The translations under genes were made by a program, and so were the position numbers. DNA of 64,000 nt from Rhizobium sp. BK196. GTDB lineage: Bacteria; Pseudomonadota; Alphaproteobacteria; Rhizobiales; Rhizobiaceae. The stretch lies in contig NZ_JACHZB010000006.1 in assembly GCF_014193255.1 (NCBI RefSeq), positions 343,635-407,634 of the forward strand, given 5' to 3'. A model generated the notes under the pieces. The model was given only the letters and a program-made list of their open reading frames with translations, was not told the DNA's origin and made no database searches. This document shows positions 33,311 to 41,778 of the stretch, one piece after another. The number at the start of each line of letters is the position of its first letter. Position 1 is the stretch's first letter.

Positions 33311-34414
33311 TTACTTGCCGAGCATTCCGTCGACGAGGGATTGAGAAAGCGGAGCAGGGCGCTCCGTTGTCGTGGTGAGTGTCACCGTGCTGCCCGTGTC
33401 GGACGCCTTTTGAAAGGCTTCCATCACTTCGAGCACGTGCAGCGCCAGGTCGCCGTTTGCGCGATGCGGCCGGTTCGACCGGATGGCGTGGGCTAGATCG
33501 GCGACACCGAGTGAACGATAATTGCCGTCGGCATAGGGCAGGGTTACGGGCTGGTCCTCGAACTGGCCGCCCTTCTTCAGATATTCGACTGCCCCGCCGA
33601 AATGGTTCGGGTCGGGCACGATCAGCGTGCCTTCGGTACCGTAGACCTCGAGCGGCACGTGCTTGTGGCCGGCGACATCGAAGCTCATGCCGATCTGCAC
33701 GGCAGCACCGTTGGCGAAAGCCATGACGCCGGTCACGTGGGTCGGGATATGCACGGGAATGCGCTCACCGTTGCGCGGCTCGCTGGTGATGATGCGCTCA
33801 TTGCGCGGCGTGACCGCAAAGCCGGCGACCTTGGCGACCGGCCCCAAAAGATTGACGAGGTCGGTGATGTAATAGGGACCCATATCGAGCATCGGGCCAC
33901 CGCCGACTTCGTAATAAAAGGCCGGATTGGGATGCCAGCGCTCGTGGCCAGGGCACATAAAGGTGGCGGTGCCTCCGACGGGAATACCGATGACGCCTCC
34001 ATCGATCAAGGCGCGGGCGGTCTGATGGCCGCCGCCGAGGAAGGTGTCGGGTGCTGCGCCGATGCGAAGGCCCTTGGCCTTGGCGGCATCCGCCAATTTT
34101 TTCCCCTCCTCGAAATTAATCCCGAGCGGTTTTTCCGAATAGGTGTGCTTACCAGCGTCCAGCGCCTGCAAGCCGACGGCGACGTGAGCCTTCGGAATGG
34201 TCAGGTTGACGATGATCTCGACCTTGGGATCGGCGAAAAGTTCTTCGGCCGTCCTGGCCTGAAGGTTGAATTCGGTCGCCTTTGCCTCTGCAAGATCACG
34301 ATTGAGGTCGGCCAGTCCGCGGATGTCGAGGATCGGGAATGCCGATGTCATCGCCTTCAAGTAGGCGCCCGAAATATTGCCGCAGCCAATAATGCCGATG
34401 CCGACTTTTTCCAT
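33311..34414 (-). CDS. Gfo/Idh/MocA family oxidoreductase (ThuB-like)
   Basis: A 367-residue NAD(P)-dependent sugar dehydrogenase. The Rossmann motif is GIIGCGNISGAY, the catalytic-lysine motif is SEKPLG, and DMGPYYITDL lies in the substrate domain. The ATG at 34414 is 5 nt from GGAGGAT... and is preferred to the adjacent ATG at 34417. It pairs with the ThuA-like gene downstream; upstream on the same strand is a ROK regulator, and a MalFGK-type sugar transporter is divergent. Together these suggest uptake and oxidation of one disaccharide or glycoside. Confidence 0.86.
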   Translation of the reverse strand: MEKVGIGIIGCGNISGAYLKAMTSAFPILDIRGLADLNRDLAEAKATEFNLQARTAEELFADPKVEIIVNLTIPKAHVAVGLQALDAGKHTYSEKPLGINFEEGKKLADAAKAKGLRIGAAPDTFLGGGHQTARALIDGGVIGIPVGGTATFMCPGHERWHPNPAFYYEVGGGPMLDMGPYYITDLVNLLGPVAKVAGFAVTPRNERIITSEPRNGERIPVHIPTHVTGVMAFANGAAVQIGMSFDVAGHKHVPLEVYGTEGTLIVPDPNHFGGAVEYLKKGGQFEDQPVTLPYADGNYRSLGVADLAHAIRSNRPHRANGDLALHVLEVMEAFQKASDTGSTVTLTTTTERPAPLSQSLVDGMLGK

Positions 34415-34447
34415 CATATCCTCCGATAAATGTTGGGGTTTTGCGCG

Positions 34448-35647
34448 TCAGAGCGCCGGTCCCGTCGTACTCCAGGGCGATTCGTAGAGTTCGTAAAGGG
34501 CAACAGCGGCGGCGCCCCGCGCCCAGAAGTCGTCGGTCGAGTCGTCGAAAACGAGTTCACTGACGCCTTTCAGGGATGGCGGGATAGCGAGTTCATAGGC
34601 CTCCCGCAGGCTGTTGAGGAAGGGCTCGCCCAGCGCAAGCGAGGAGCCGACGAGAATGACGCGCGGCGGCGCAAACAGCGTGACAATATTGGCGACGGTC
34701 AGCCCTACCGCCTCGCCGGCGCGCACCGCCGCAGCGATCAGCCGGTCGTCGTCAGCCTGAATCAGCGCCTTCACATGCGTCATGCCGCGGCCGAGGCGCA
34801 CTGCTTCGGCAAAGCGCCCATCGGCCTGCTGTTCGCCGAGAATGGCGCTTTCGCCGGCTTGGCTGGAAAGGCGCACCACGCCCTGCTGTCCCATGCCGAG
34901 GACGAGATCGCCGAGATTGTGGCTGAGGCCGCCGGCACCGCGGAAAAGGTGATTGTCATGCAGCACGCCGAGGCCGAGCGTCTGCTCCAGCGCGATCAGA
35001 ACCATGTCTTCCAGATCACGGGCCTTTCCGAACCAGTGATGGCCAAGCGTGATAGCGTGGGCGTCGCTTTCGATAATCGTCGGCGTCGACAGGCGGCCCG
35101 ACATTTCCATAGCGAAATCAATGTTGACTTCGCGGAATATCGGGCTCGAACGGATATGGCCCGTACGGTGCTCGATGACGCCGGGAAGCGCCAGGCATAT
35201 GCTGTCGATATCGTCGAGCGATAGGCCGATATCGACGACACAGCGCCGCACGCCATCCTCGATGAGATCGGCAATAACGGCGATCGGCTGGCGATCGATG
35301 CGGATTGGCAGCGTCAGCTTGGAGAGCACGTCCCCGCGGAAATTGGTGACGGCGAAAACCATACGGCTGGCCGCGATCTTGGCGCCAACCACACGGGCGG
35401 CATCCGGATTGAGCTCCAGCATTACGCGCGGCCTTCCGCGTACGGCCTCATTGCGGATATCGCCTTCATGACGCGGCAGGATCAGCCCATCATCGAGCAA
35501 CGAGGCGGTGATGGCGGAAACCGTCGTCGTCGACAGCTCCGTACGCTCACTGATCTGGATACGGGAGATCGGACCGTGACGCCGGATCGTGTCGAGCACA
35601 TTCAAGCGATTGATCGCACGCATTAATTCGGGATCTGCAGTCTTCAT
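34448..35647 (-). CDS. ROK family transcriptional regulator
   Basis: A 399-residue regulator with an N-terminal winged helix (ISRIQISERTELSTTTVSAI, about 27-46) and a ROK sugar-kinase-like domain. The usual zinc motif CxCGxxGCxE and the preceding EIGH are absent: the corresponding region reads LSHNLGDLVLGMGQQG. Zinc and kinase function are therefore unlikely, while inducer binding may remain. It is encoded divergently from a sugar ABC transporter and upstream of the dehydrogenase/ThuA pair, so it is the probable local regulator. Confidence 0.86.
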   Translation of the reverse strand: MKTADPELMRAINRLNVLDTIRRHGPISRIQISERTELSTTTVSAITASLLDDGLILPRHEGDIRNEAVRGRPRVMLELNPDAARVVGAKIAASRMVFAVTNFRGDVLSKLTLPIRIDRQPIAVIADLIEDGVRRCVVDIGLSLDDIDSICLALPGVIEHRTGHIRSSPIFREVNIDFAMEMSGRLSTPTIIESDAHAITLGHHWFGKARDLEDMVLIALEQTLGLGVLHDNHLFRGAGGLSHNLGDLVLGMGQQGVVRLSSQAGESAILGEQQADGRFAEAVRLGRGMTHVKALIQADDDRLIAAAVRAGEAVGLTVANIVTLFAPPRVILVGSSLALGEPFLNSLREAYELAIPPSLKGVSELVFDDSTDDFWARGAAAVALYELYESPWSTTGPAL

Positions 35648-35718
35648 GAAAACGAGCCAGGCAATCGGTTACTGGGCAAAAGGACCCAATATTTTTAACG
35701 GGTTACGAAATAAATAGC

Positions 35719-35748
35719 AGCCAATTGCGGCACGCTGTCAAGCCAATT
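35719..35748. promoter_or_regulatory. Direct AGCCAATT repeats in the ROK/transporter divergent promoter
   Basis: AGCCAATT occurs at 35719-35726 and 35741-35748, 22 bp apart (about two helical turns), in an AT-rich 202-bp divergent region. A possible -35 TTGACA follows at 35772-35777, with a weak -10 (TGAATT) at 35795. These repeats are candidate regulator sites. Confidence 0.35.
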
Positions 35749-35849
35749 AGGTGAAAAATACAGCAGTTGGGTTGACAATAGGCAAAAGCTCCGCTGAATT
35801 AATCCGCATGGGGGAAAAATTGTGAGGATAGGTCCCCTGGGAGGAAATC

Positions 35850-37157
35850 ATGAATTTCATACAAAAGCATGCCGCCCTCCGTGGCCGGCACATCGCATCT
35901 ATGGCCGCGGCAGCCGGCATTTCGCTGCTGTTGGGCGCAAGTGCTGCCTCGGCGACGACGGTGGTCAAGTGGCTGCATCTCGAGACCGATCCGAAAAATG
36001 TCGCGGCCTGGGAAGATGTCGTCAAGAAATACGAAGCCCAGCATCCCGACGTTGATATCCAGATGCAGTTCCTCGAAAACGAGGCTTTCAAGGCCAAGCT
36101 TCCGACATTGCTGCAGTCTGACGACGTACCGGATTTCTTTTTCAGCTGGGGCGGCGGGGTCCTAAAGCAGCAGTCAGAAACGGGTGCGCTGCAGGATCTG
36201 ACGGCAGCCCTCGACGCCGATGGCGGTAAACTGCGCAATGCCTATACCCCCGCCTCGGTCGATGGTTTGACCTTCGACGGCAAGACCTGGGCCATCCCCT
36301 ACAAGGTCGGCCTGGTCAGCTTCTTCTATAACAAGGCGCTGTTTGCCAAGGCCGGCGTCAAAGCCGAGGACATTAAGAACTGGTCCGATTTTCTCGACGC
36401 GGTGAAAAAGATCAAGGCAGCCGGCATCGTGCCGATTGCCGGAGGCGGCGGCGAGAAATGGCCGATCCATTTCTACTGGAGCTATCTCGTCATGCGCGAG
36501 GGCGGCCAGAAGGTCTTCGAAGCGGCCAAGAACGGCGAAGGCGAAGGTTTCCTAGACCCCGCGATCATCAAGGCCGGCGATGATCTCGCCGAGCTCGGCA
36601 AGCTCGAGCCTTTCCAGCCAGGCTATCTCGGCGCAACCTGGCCGCAGACGCTCGGTGTCTTCGGCGACGGTAAGGCGGCGATGATCCTCGGCTTTGAAGC
36701 GACCGAGGCCAACCAGCGCAAGAATGCCGGTGACGGCAAAGGCCTTGCACCCGACAATATCGGCCGTTTCGATTTCCCCGCGGTCGATGGCGGCGCCGGC
36801 AAGCCGACCGATACACTCGGCGGGCTGAACGGCTGGGCCGTCACCAAGAAGGCATCCAAGGAAGCGATCGATTTCCTCGCCTTCCTGACGAGCGCCGAGA
36901 ATGAGCGGGCGATGGCCAAGTTGGGCATGCTTCTGCCCGTTGCTGTCGGGGCCGATGACGGCGTCGTCAACCCGCTGCTTGCTGAATCTGCAAAAGAGCT
37001 TGCTGCATCGACCTGGCATCAGAACTTCTTCGACCAGGATCTCGGTGCGGCCGTCGGTCGTGTCGTCAACGACGTGGCGGTGGAGATCGTCTCCGGCCAG
37101 ATGAATTCCAAGGATGGCGCTCAGATGATCCAGGATGCTTTCGAACTGGAGCAATAA
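35850..37157 (+). CDS. Sugar ABC transporter substrate-binding protein (family 1)
   Basis: A 435-residue periplasmic binding protein with a Sec signal (hydrophobic AAAAGISLLLGASAASA, cleavage near ASA-TTVV) and the mature start VVKWLHLETD. Family 1 features continue with QFLENEAFKAKLPTLLQS and TLGGLNGWAVTKKA. Start: ATG 35850 directly after GGGAGGAAATC. It leads a four-gene transporter operon divergent from a ROK regulator. Confidence 0.9.
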   Translation: MNFIQKHAALRGRHIASMAAAAGISLLLGASAASATTVVKWLHLETDPKNVAAWEDVVKKYEAQHPDVDIQMQFLENEAFKAKLPTLLQSDDVPDFFFSWGGGVLKQQSETGALQDLTAALDADGGKLRNAYTPASVDGLTFDGKTWAIPYKVGLVSFFYNKALFAKAGVKAEDIKNWSDFLDAVKKIKAAGIVPIAGGGGEKWPIHFYWSYLVMREGGQKVFEAAKNGEGEGFLDPAIIKAGDDLAELGKLEPFQPGYLGATWPQTLGVFGDGKAAMILGFEATEANQRKNAGDGKGLAPDNIGRFDFPAVDGGAGKPTDTLGGLNGWAVTKKASKEAIDFLAFLTSAENERAMAKLGMLLPVAVGADDGVVNPLLAESAKELAASTWHQNFFDQDLGAAVGRVVNDVAVEIVSGQMNSKDGAQMIQDAFELEQ

Positions 37158-37178
37158 CCAGCGCCTGCAGAACCTTCC

Positions 37179-37205
37179 CCGGCGCTCCTAAAAGCGGAGC
37201 GCCGG
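37179..37205 (+). other. Stem-loop after the binding-protein gene
   Basis: CCGGCGCTCC (37179-37188), loop TAAAAGC, and GGAGCGCCGG (37196-37205) form a perfect 10-bp stem in the 81-bp gap before the permease gene. There is no T run. It is likely an mRNA stabiliser or attenuator. Confidence 0.6.
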
Positions 37206-37238
37206 CACCGCTGCCGACGAGATACGAAAGCAGGAATC

Positions 37239-38183
37239 ATGGCCAATATTTCAGTCCCCTCGATGTCAGCCACGGCAAGTCCGGCAAGACGAGCACGAGC
37301 CGCAAACCGGAAAAGTTCGGTCGCCCACGACCGGCTGGCCGTGCTCTTACTCTTTCTGCCGCCGGCGCTGCTGCTCTTCACGCTGTTCGTCATCATGCCG
37401 ATGGGGGAGGCGGCCTGGTACAGCCTCTACAAGTGGAACGGCTACGGCACGCCGACCGACTTCATCGGCCTGCGCAATTTCGAGGTCCTGTTTCGAAACG
37501 CCGCTTTCACGCAGGCGCTGGTCAATAACGGCCTGATCATCGTGATCTCGATCTGCATCCAGGTGCCGCTCGCCATCTGGCTGGCGACCATGCTTGCCCA
37601 TCGCATTCCAGGCGTCGTCGGCTTCCGCCTGATTTTCTTCCTGCCCTATGTGCTTGCCGACGTTGCGGCGGGACTCATCTGGCGCTTCGTCTATGACGGA
37701 GACTACGGCCTATTTGCCGCCGTCTCGAATTTCTTCGGCTTCGCCAATCCCTATGTGCTCGCCGACAAGGATGTGGCGATCTATGCCGTACTCGGCGTCA
37801 TCGTCTGGAAATATTTCGGCTTTCACATGATGCTGTTCATCGCCGGCCTGCAATCGGTCGACAAGAACGTGCTGGAGGCCGCCGAAATCGACGGCGCCAC
37901 TGGTTGGCAGAAATTTCGTTACGTCACCCTGCCGCTGCTCGGCTCGACCCTGCGTCTTTCGATTTTCTTCGCCGTCGTCGGCTCGCTGCAGCTCTTCGAC
38001 ATGATCATGCCACTGACGGGCGGCGGCCCGTCCAATTCCACGCAGACGATGGTCACCTTTCTTTACACCTATGGCGTCATGCGCATGCAGGTGGGCCTGG
38101 GCAGCGCCGTCGGCGTCGTGCTCTTCATCATCTGTGTGACGCTCGCCTTCGGTTACAAAAGGATATTCATGCGTCATGACTGA
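37239..38183 (+). CDS. Sugar ABC transporter permease (MalF/UgpA-like)
   Basis: A 314-residue permease of normal length for the family, with six or so membrane helices and the coupling motif AAEIDGATGWQKFRYVTLP near residue 210. A basic N-terminal tail of about 30 residues (rich in Arg and Ala) precedes helix 1. Start: ATG 37239 after AGGAATC. It overlaps the partner permease by 8 nt. Confidence 0.9.
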   Translation: MANISVPSMSATASPARRARAANRKSSVAHDRLAVLLLFLPPALLLFTLFVIMPMGEAAWYSLYKWNGYGTPTDFIGLRNFEVLFRNAAFTQALVNNGLIIVISICIQVPLAIWLATMLAHRIPGVVGFRLIFFLPYVLADVAAGLIWRFVYDGDYGLFAAVSNFFGFANPYVLADKDVAIYAVLGVIVWKYFGFHMMLFIAGLQSVDKNVLEAAEIDGATGWQKFRYVTLPLLGSTLRLSIFFAVVGSLQLFDMIMPLTGGGPSNSTQTMVTFLYTYGVMRMQVGLGSAVGVVLFIICVTLAFGYKRIFMRHD

Positions 38184-39024
38184 TATGAGCTCTTCCATCC
38201 GCGTGAGCGCGTCCACACGCATCTATCTCTACGTGTCGCTCAGCCTGATTGCCGCGATCGTGCTCGTGCCGCTGGTGACGACGGCGCTCGGCGGCTTCAA
38301 GACGCTGGGGGACCTGCGCATCAATCCCTTCGGTCTGCCGACGGAATGGCAGTGGGCGAACTATACGGACATCCTCTTCGGCGAACGCTACTGGCTGCAG
38401 ATCGGCAATTCGCTTGTCATCGCAGCCCTCACCGTGCTCCTGACGCTGATTGTCTCGTCCATGGCGGCTTTCGCCTTTGCCCATGTCCGCTTCTTCGGCT
38501 CGTCCTTCCTGCTCAATTATTTTCTGCTGGGACTGATGTTTCCGGCGGCGACTGCGATCCTGCCGCTCTTCATCCGCATTCGCGATCTCGGCCTGTTGAA
38601 CACCTATTGGGGCGTGGTGCTGCCGCAGGTGGCCTTCGGTCTCGGCATGAGCATCCTGCTGTTCAGAAACTATTTCCGCAATCTCCCGGAAGAACTGTTC
38701 CAGGCCGCTTTCGTCGATGGCTGCGGTTATCTGCGCTTCTTCTGGCATATCTCGCTGCCGCTTTCCCGCCCGATCGTCGCCACCGTCAGCATCATTTCCT
38801 TCGTCGGCAGCTGGAACAGCTACATCCTGCCGCTGATCATGCTGAACTCGGAATCCAAGTATCCCTGGCCGCTCGGCATCATGGTCTATCGTGGCGAATA
38901 CGGCACCGAGTGGCAATTGGTGCTGGCCTTCATCACGCTCACCATCCTCCCGACCATCATCGTCTTTTTCGCTGCCCAGAGGCACATCATCGCCGGATTG
39001 ACCGCCGGCGCCGTGAAGTCCTGA
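38176..39024 (+). CDS. Sugar ABC transporter permease (MalG/UgpE-like)
   Basis: A 282-residue permease with six predicted membrane helices and the coupling loop AAFVDGCGYLRFFWHISLPLS near residue 175. It forms the channel with the preceding permease; ATPase and binding protein are from the same operon. Confidence 0.9.
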   Translation: MTDMSSSIRVSASTRIYLYVSLSLIAAIVLVPLVTTALGGFKTLGDLRINPFGLPTEWQWANYTDILFGERYWLQIGNSLVIAALTVLLTLIVSSMAAFAFAHVRFFGSSFLLNYFLLGLMFPAATAILPLFIRIRDLGLLNTYWGVVLPQVAFGLGMSILLFRNYFRNLPEELFQAAFVDGCGYLRFFWHISLPLSRPIVATVSIISFVGSWNSYILPLIMLNSESKYPWPLGIMVYRGEYGTEWQLVLAFITLTILPTIIVFFAAQRHIIAGLTAGAVKS

Positions 39025-39047
39025 GCCGAACCATTGGAGGTGCAATC

Positions 39048-40121
39048 ATGGCATCCGTTTCACTGAACGATATTCGTAAGGCCTATGGCGCCGTTGGCGT
39101 CATCCACGGCATTTCGCTTGACATCGAGGATGGGGAATTCGTTGCCCTCGTGGGGCCGTCCGGTTGCGGAAAATCGACGTTGCTGCGGATGATCGCCGGC
39201 CTCGAGGAGATCACCGATGGCGAGATCGCGATCGGCGGAGCTGTCGTCAACGGCATGACGCCGCGCGAACGCAACATCGCCATGGTCTTCCAGTCCTACG
39301 CGCTCTATCCGCATATGACGGTCGCGGAAAACATGGGTTTCAATCTGAAGCTCGCCGGTGTCGGCAAACCGCAAATCGAGGCCCGCGTTGCCGAGGCCGC
39401 CCGAATGCTCGATCTTGCCCAGCTTCTCGACCGCAAGCCGGCCCAGCTTTCCGGCGGTCAACGCCAGCGTGTCGCCATGGGACGTGCTATCGTGCGAAAT
39501 CCCGCCGTCTTCCTGTTCGACGAGCCGCTGTCCAATCTCGATGCCAAGTTGCGTGTGCAGATGCGCTCGGAAATCAAGACGTTGCACCAGAAGGTCAGGA
39601 CCACCTCGATCTACGTCACGCACGACCAGATCGAGGCGATGACGCTTGCCGACCGCGTCGTCGTGCTCAACCAGGGCAGGGTCGAGCAGCAGGGTACGCC
39701 GCTCGAACTTTACAGGAAACCGGCCAATCTCTTCGTCGCCGCCTTCATCGGATCGCCGGCAATGAATATGCTTGATGGCACGGTGGACGGCGAAAACGGT
39801 GAGCCGTCAGCGCGCCTTTCGGACGGCACTGCAATCCGTATCGCCCCGGATAGCAAGGTTCGTCCTGGCCAGGCGGTGACTATCGGCCTGCGTCCCGAGC
39901 ATCTGACGCCGGGCGGCAAGGACGGAAATGCGCTTGCCGGGCAGACCCTGCTTGTCGAGCCGACCGGCGCTCAGACACATGTCGTCTTCGATCTTGCCGG
40001 CCAGCCTGTAACGGCCGTCGTGGATGGAAATTATGCGGCCCGTTACGGCGCCCGTTTCGAGGCCAACATCGCCAGCGAGCAGATCCATGTCTTTGATCGC
40101 GGCACCGGTCTTGCGCTTTAA
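39048..40121 (+). CDS. Sugar ABC transporter ATP-binding protein (MalK/UgpC type)
   Basis: A 357-residue ATPase with Walker A GPSGCGKST, FQSYALYPHM, LSGGQRQRVAMGR, FLFDEPLSNLD, VTHDQ and a C-terminal OB-fold regulatory domain (IGLRPEHL). Start: ATG 39048 with GGAGG 7 nt upstream; the longer open frame is the upstream permease gene read out of frame. Last gene of the transporter operon. Confidence 0.92.
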   Translation: MASVSLNDIRKAYGAVGVIHGISLDIEDGEFVALVGPSGCGKSTLLRMIAGLEEITDGEIAIGGAVVNGMTPRERNIAMVFQSYALYPHMTVAENMGFNLKLAGVGKPQIEARVAEAARMLDLAQLLDRKPAQLSGGQRQRVAMGRAIVRNPAVFLFDEPLSNLDAKLRVQMRSEIKTLHQKVRTTSIYVTHDQIEAMTLADRVVVLNQGRVEQQGTPLELYRKPANLFVAAFIGSPAMNMLDGTVDGENGEPSARLSDGTAIRIAPDSKVRPGQAVTIGLRPEHLTPGGKDGNALAGQTLLVEPTGAQTHVVFDLAGQPVTAVVDGNYAARYGARFEANIASEQIHVFDRGTGLAL

Positions 40122-40173
40122 ACGTGAGGCATTGCGGACGGGCCGGCGTGTTTCGGCACTCCTGAAATCACAT

Positions 40174-40209
40174 AAATGCGCCGCCGATCGTATGACCGGC
40201 GGCGCATTT
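40174..40209. terminator. Hairpin between the convergent ATPase and dctA genes
   Basis: AAATGCGCCGCCG (40174-40186) and CGGCGGCGCATTT (40197-40209) form a perfect 13-bp stem with a 10-nt loop. Short T runs flank it on both strands, consistent with a shared bidirectional terminator between converging genes. Confidence 0.78.
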
Positions 40210-40222
40210 GCCTTGTCAGCGC

Positions 40223-41557
40223 TTATTCGGCCGGCTGTGCGGCGGAACCGAGCAGATCGCTGTCGTCCCGCGGGTTTCCGGCCATTGCGGCGGTAAAACG
40301 GGTCTGGTCGAGTTCGTTTTCCCAGCGGGCGACGACGATTGTGGCAACCGCATTGCCGACGAGGTTCGTCAGTGCCCGGCATTCCGACATGAAGCGGTCG
40401 ATGCCGAGGATGAGCGCCATGCCGGCGATCGGAACCGAGGGAACGACCGAGAGTGTCGCGGCAAGCGTGATGAAGCCGGCGCCGGTGATACCTGCGGCAC
40501 CCTTGGAGCTTAGCATGGCCACCAGAAGCAGTAGGATCTGGTCGCCGAAGCTCAGATGCGTATCCGTCGCCTGCGCGATGAAGAGCGCTGCGAGCGTCAT
40601 ATAAATGTTGGTGCCGTCGAGGTTGAAGGAATAGCCGGTCGGGATGACGAGCCCGACGACCGAGCGCTTGCAGCCGGCACGTTCCATCTTGTTCATCAGG
40701 CCGGGCAGGGCAGCTTCCGATGACGAGGTGCCGAGCACCAGCAGCAGTTCTTCCTTGATATAGCGCAGCAGCGCCAGGATGGAGAAGCCGTTGTAGCGGG
40801 CGACCGCGCCGAGCACGACCAGTACGAAGAGCAGCGACGTCAGGTAGAAGGTGCCGATCAGGAAAGCGAGGTTGGCGATCGCGCCAATACCATATTTGCC
40901 GATCGTGAAGGCCATTGCGCCAAAGGCGCCGATCGGCGCGAACTTCATCAGGATCGCGACAAGACGGAAGACCGGGGCGGTCAGGACCTGAAAGAAGTCG
41001 AGGACGGGCTTGCCGCGCTCGCCGACGGAGCCGAGCGCAATGCCGAAGACGACGGAGAAGAACAGCACCTGCAGGATGTCGCCCTTGGCGAAGGCGCCGA
41101 CGATCGTGTCCGGAATGATGTTCATCAGGAAGCCGACGATCGTAGCGTCATGGGCTTGGGCGGCGTAATTGTTGACGGCCTTTGTATCGAGCGTTGCCGG
41201 GTCGATGTGCATGCCGGCGCCGGGCTGCAGCACGTTGGAGACGACAAGGCCGACAACGAGCGCCAGTGTCGAGAAGACGAGGAAGTAGCCGAGCGCCTTG
41301 CCGACCACGCGGCCGAACTTCTTGAGGTCGGCCATGCCGGCAATGCCGGTCGTGACCGTCAGGAAGATGACGGGCGCGATCACCATGCGCACGAGCTTGA
41401 TGAAGGCATCGCCAAGCGGCTGCAGCGAAGCGCCAAGAGAAGGGTAGAAATGGCCGAGCAGAATGCCTGCGGCGATGGCGGCGAGAACCTGCACATAGAG
41501 GTGCCGGTAAAAGGGCGTTTTGCCGCGCTCTGCGGCGGCGTTCATTGCAATATCCAT
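40223..41557 (-). CDS. dctA: C4-dicarboxylate:H+/Na+ symporter DctA
   Basis: A 444-residue DAACS-family symporter that imports succinate, fumarate and malate, the carbon source of nitrogen-fixing bacteroids. Family features are visible: VRMVIAPVIFLTVTTGI, the serine-rich loop GTSSSEAALPGL, the substrate-site NLDGTNIYM, and SSKGAAGITGAGF. The ATG at 41557 has GGAGGA upstream and gives the usual DctA length; the frame extends to 41599 without support. Transcription comes from the sigma-54 promoter at 41643-41657 under DctB/DctD, encoded divergently. Confidence 0.95.
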   Translation of the reverse strand: MDIAMNAAAERGKTPFYRHLYVQVLAAIAAGILLGHFYPSLGASLQPLGDAFIKLVRMVIAPVIFLTVTTGIAGMADLKKFGRVVGKALGYFLVFSTLALVVGLVVSNVLQPGAGMHIDPATLDTKAVNNYAAQAHDATIVGFLMNIIPDTIVGAFAKGDILQVLFFSVVFGIALGSVGERGKPVLDFFQVLTAPVFRLVAILMKFAPIGAFGAMAFTIGKYGIGAIANLAFLIGTFYLTSLLFVLVVLGAVARYNGFSILALLRYIKEELLLVLGTSSSEAALPGLMNKMERAGCKRSVVGLVIPTGYSFNLDGTNIYMTLAALFIAQATDTHLSFGDQILLLLVAMLSSKGAAGITGAGFITLAATLSVVPSVPIAGMALILGIDRFMSECRALTNLVGNAVATIVVARWENELDQTRFTAAMAGNPRDDSDLLGSAAQPAE

Positions 41558-41642
41558 TGGTGTCCTCCGCTGTGCCGGACGCCGACGCGCCGGCGGCAAA
41601 TCATGATGGTCAAACAGCCTCCCGACTGATGAGGAGTGGTTT

Positions 41643-41657
41643 GCAACGCGCGTGCCA
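41643..41657 (-). promoter_or_regulatory. Sigma-54 promoter of dctA
   Basis: On the minus strand TGGCACGCGCGTTGC has the -24 GG and -12 GC elements with correct spacing (TGGCAC-N5-TTGC). It lies 86 nt upstream of the dctA start and downstream of the DctD sites, as in known rhizobial dctA promoters. Confidence 0.9.
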
Positions 41658-41720
41658 GTTTCTTCCGCTTGTCTAATTCATTGATATTCTTGGATGCATC
41701 TGCTTGTCGCAGGCGTGATA

Positions 41721-41769
41721 GTGCGATTTTCCGCACAAAGTGATTTGCCGTCCGTGCGAAAACATGCAC
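41721..41769. promoter_or_regulatory. Tandem DctD activator sites (UAS of dctA)
   Basis: Two dyads, GTGCGATTTTCCGCAC (41721-41736) and GTGCGAAAACATGCAC (41754-41769), lie with centres 33 bp apart (about three helical turns). They are roughly 65-125 bp upstream of the -24/-12 promoter. Sequence and arrangement match the tandem DctD-binding sites known upstream of rhizobial dctA. The second overlaps possible dctB start codons. Confidence 0.82.
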
Positions 41770-41778
41770 AACTGCGCC

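Noticed and set aside
38167..39045. 292-codon minus-strand frame rich in D, E, H and Q
   Set aside because: Exact shadow of the MalG-like permease; composition reflects the complement of hydrophobic codons.
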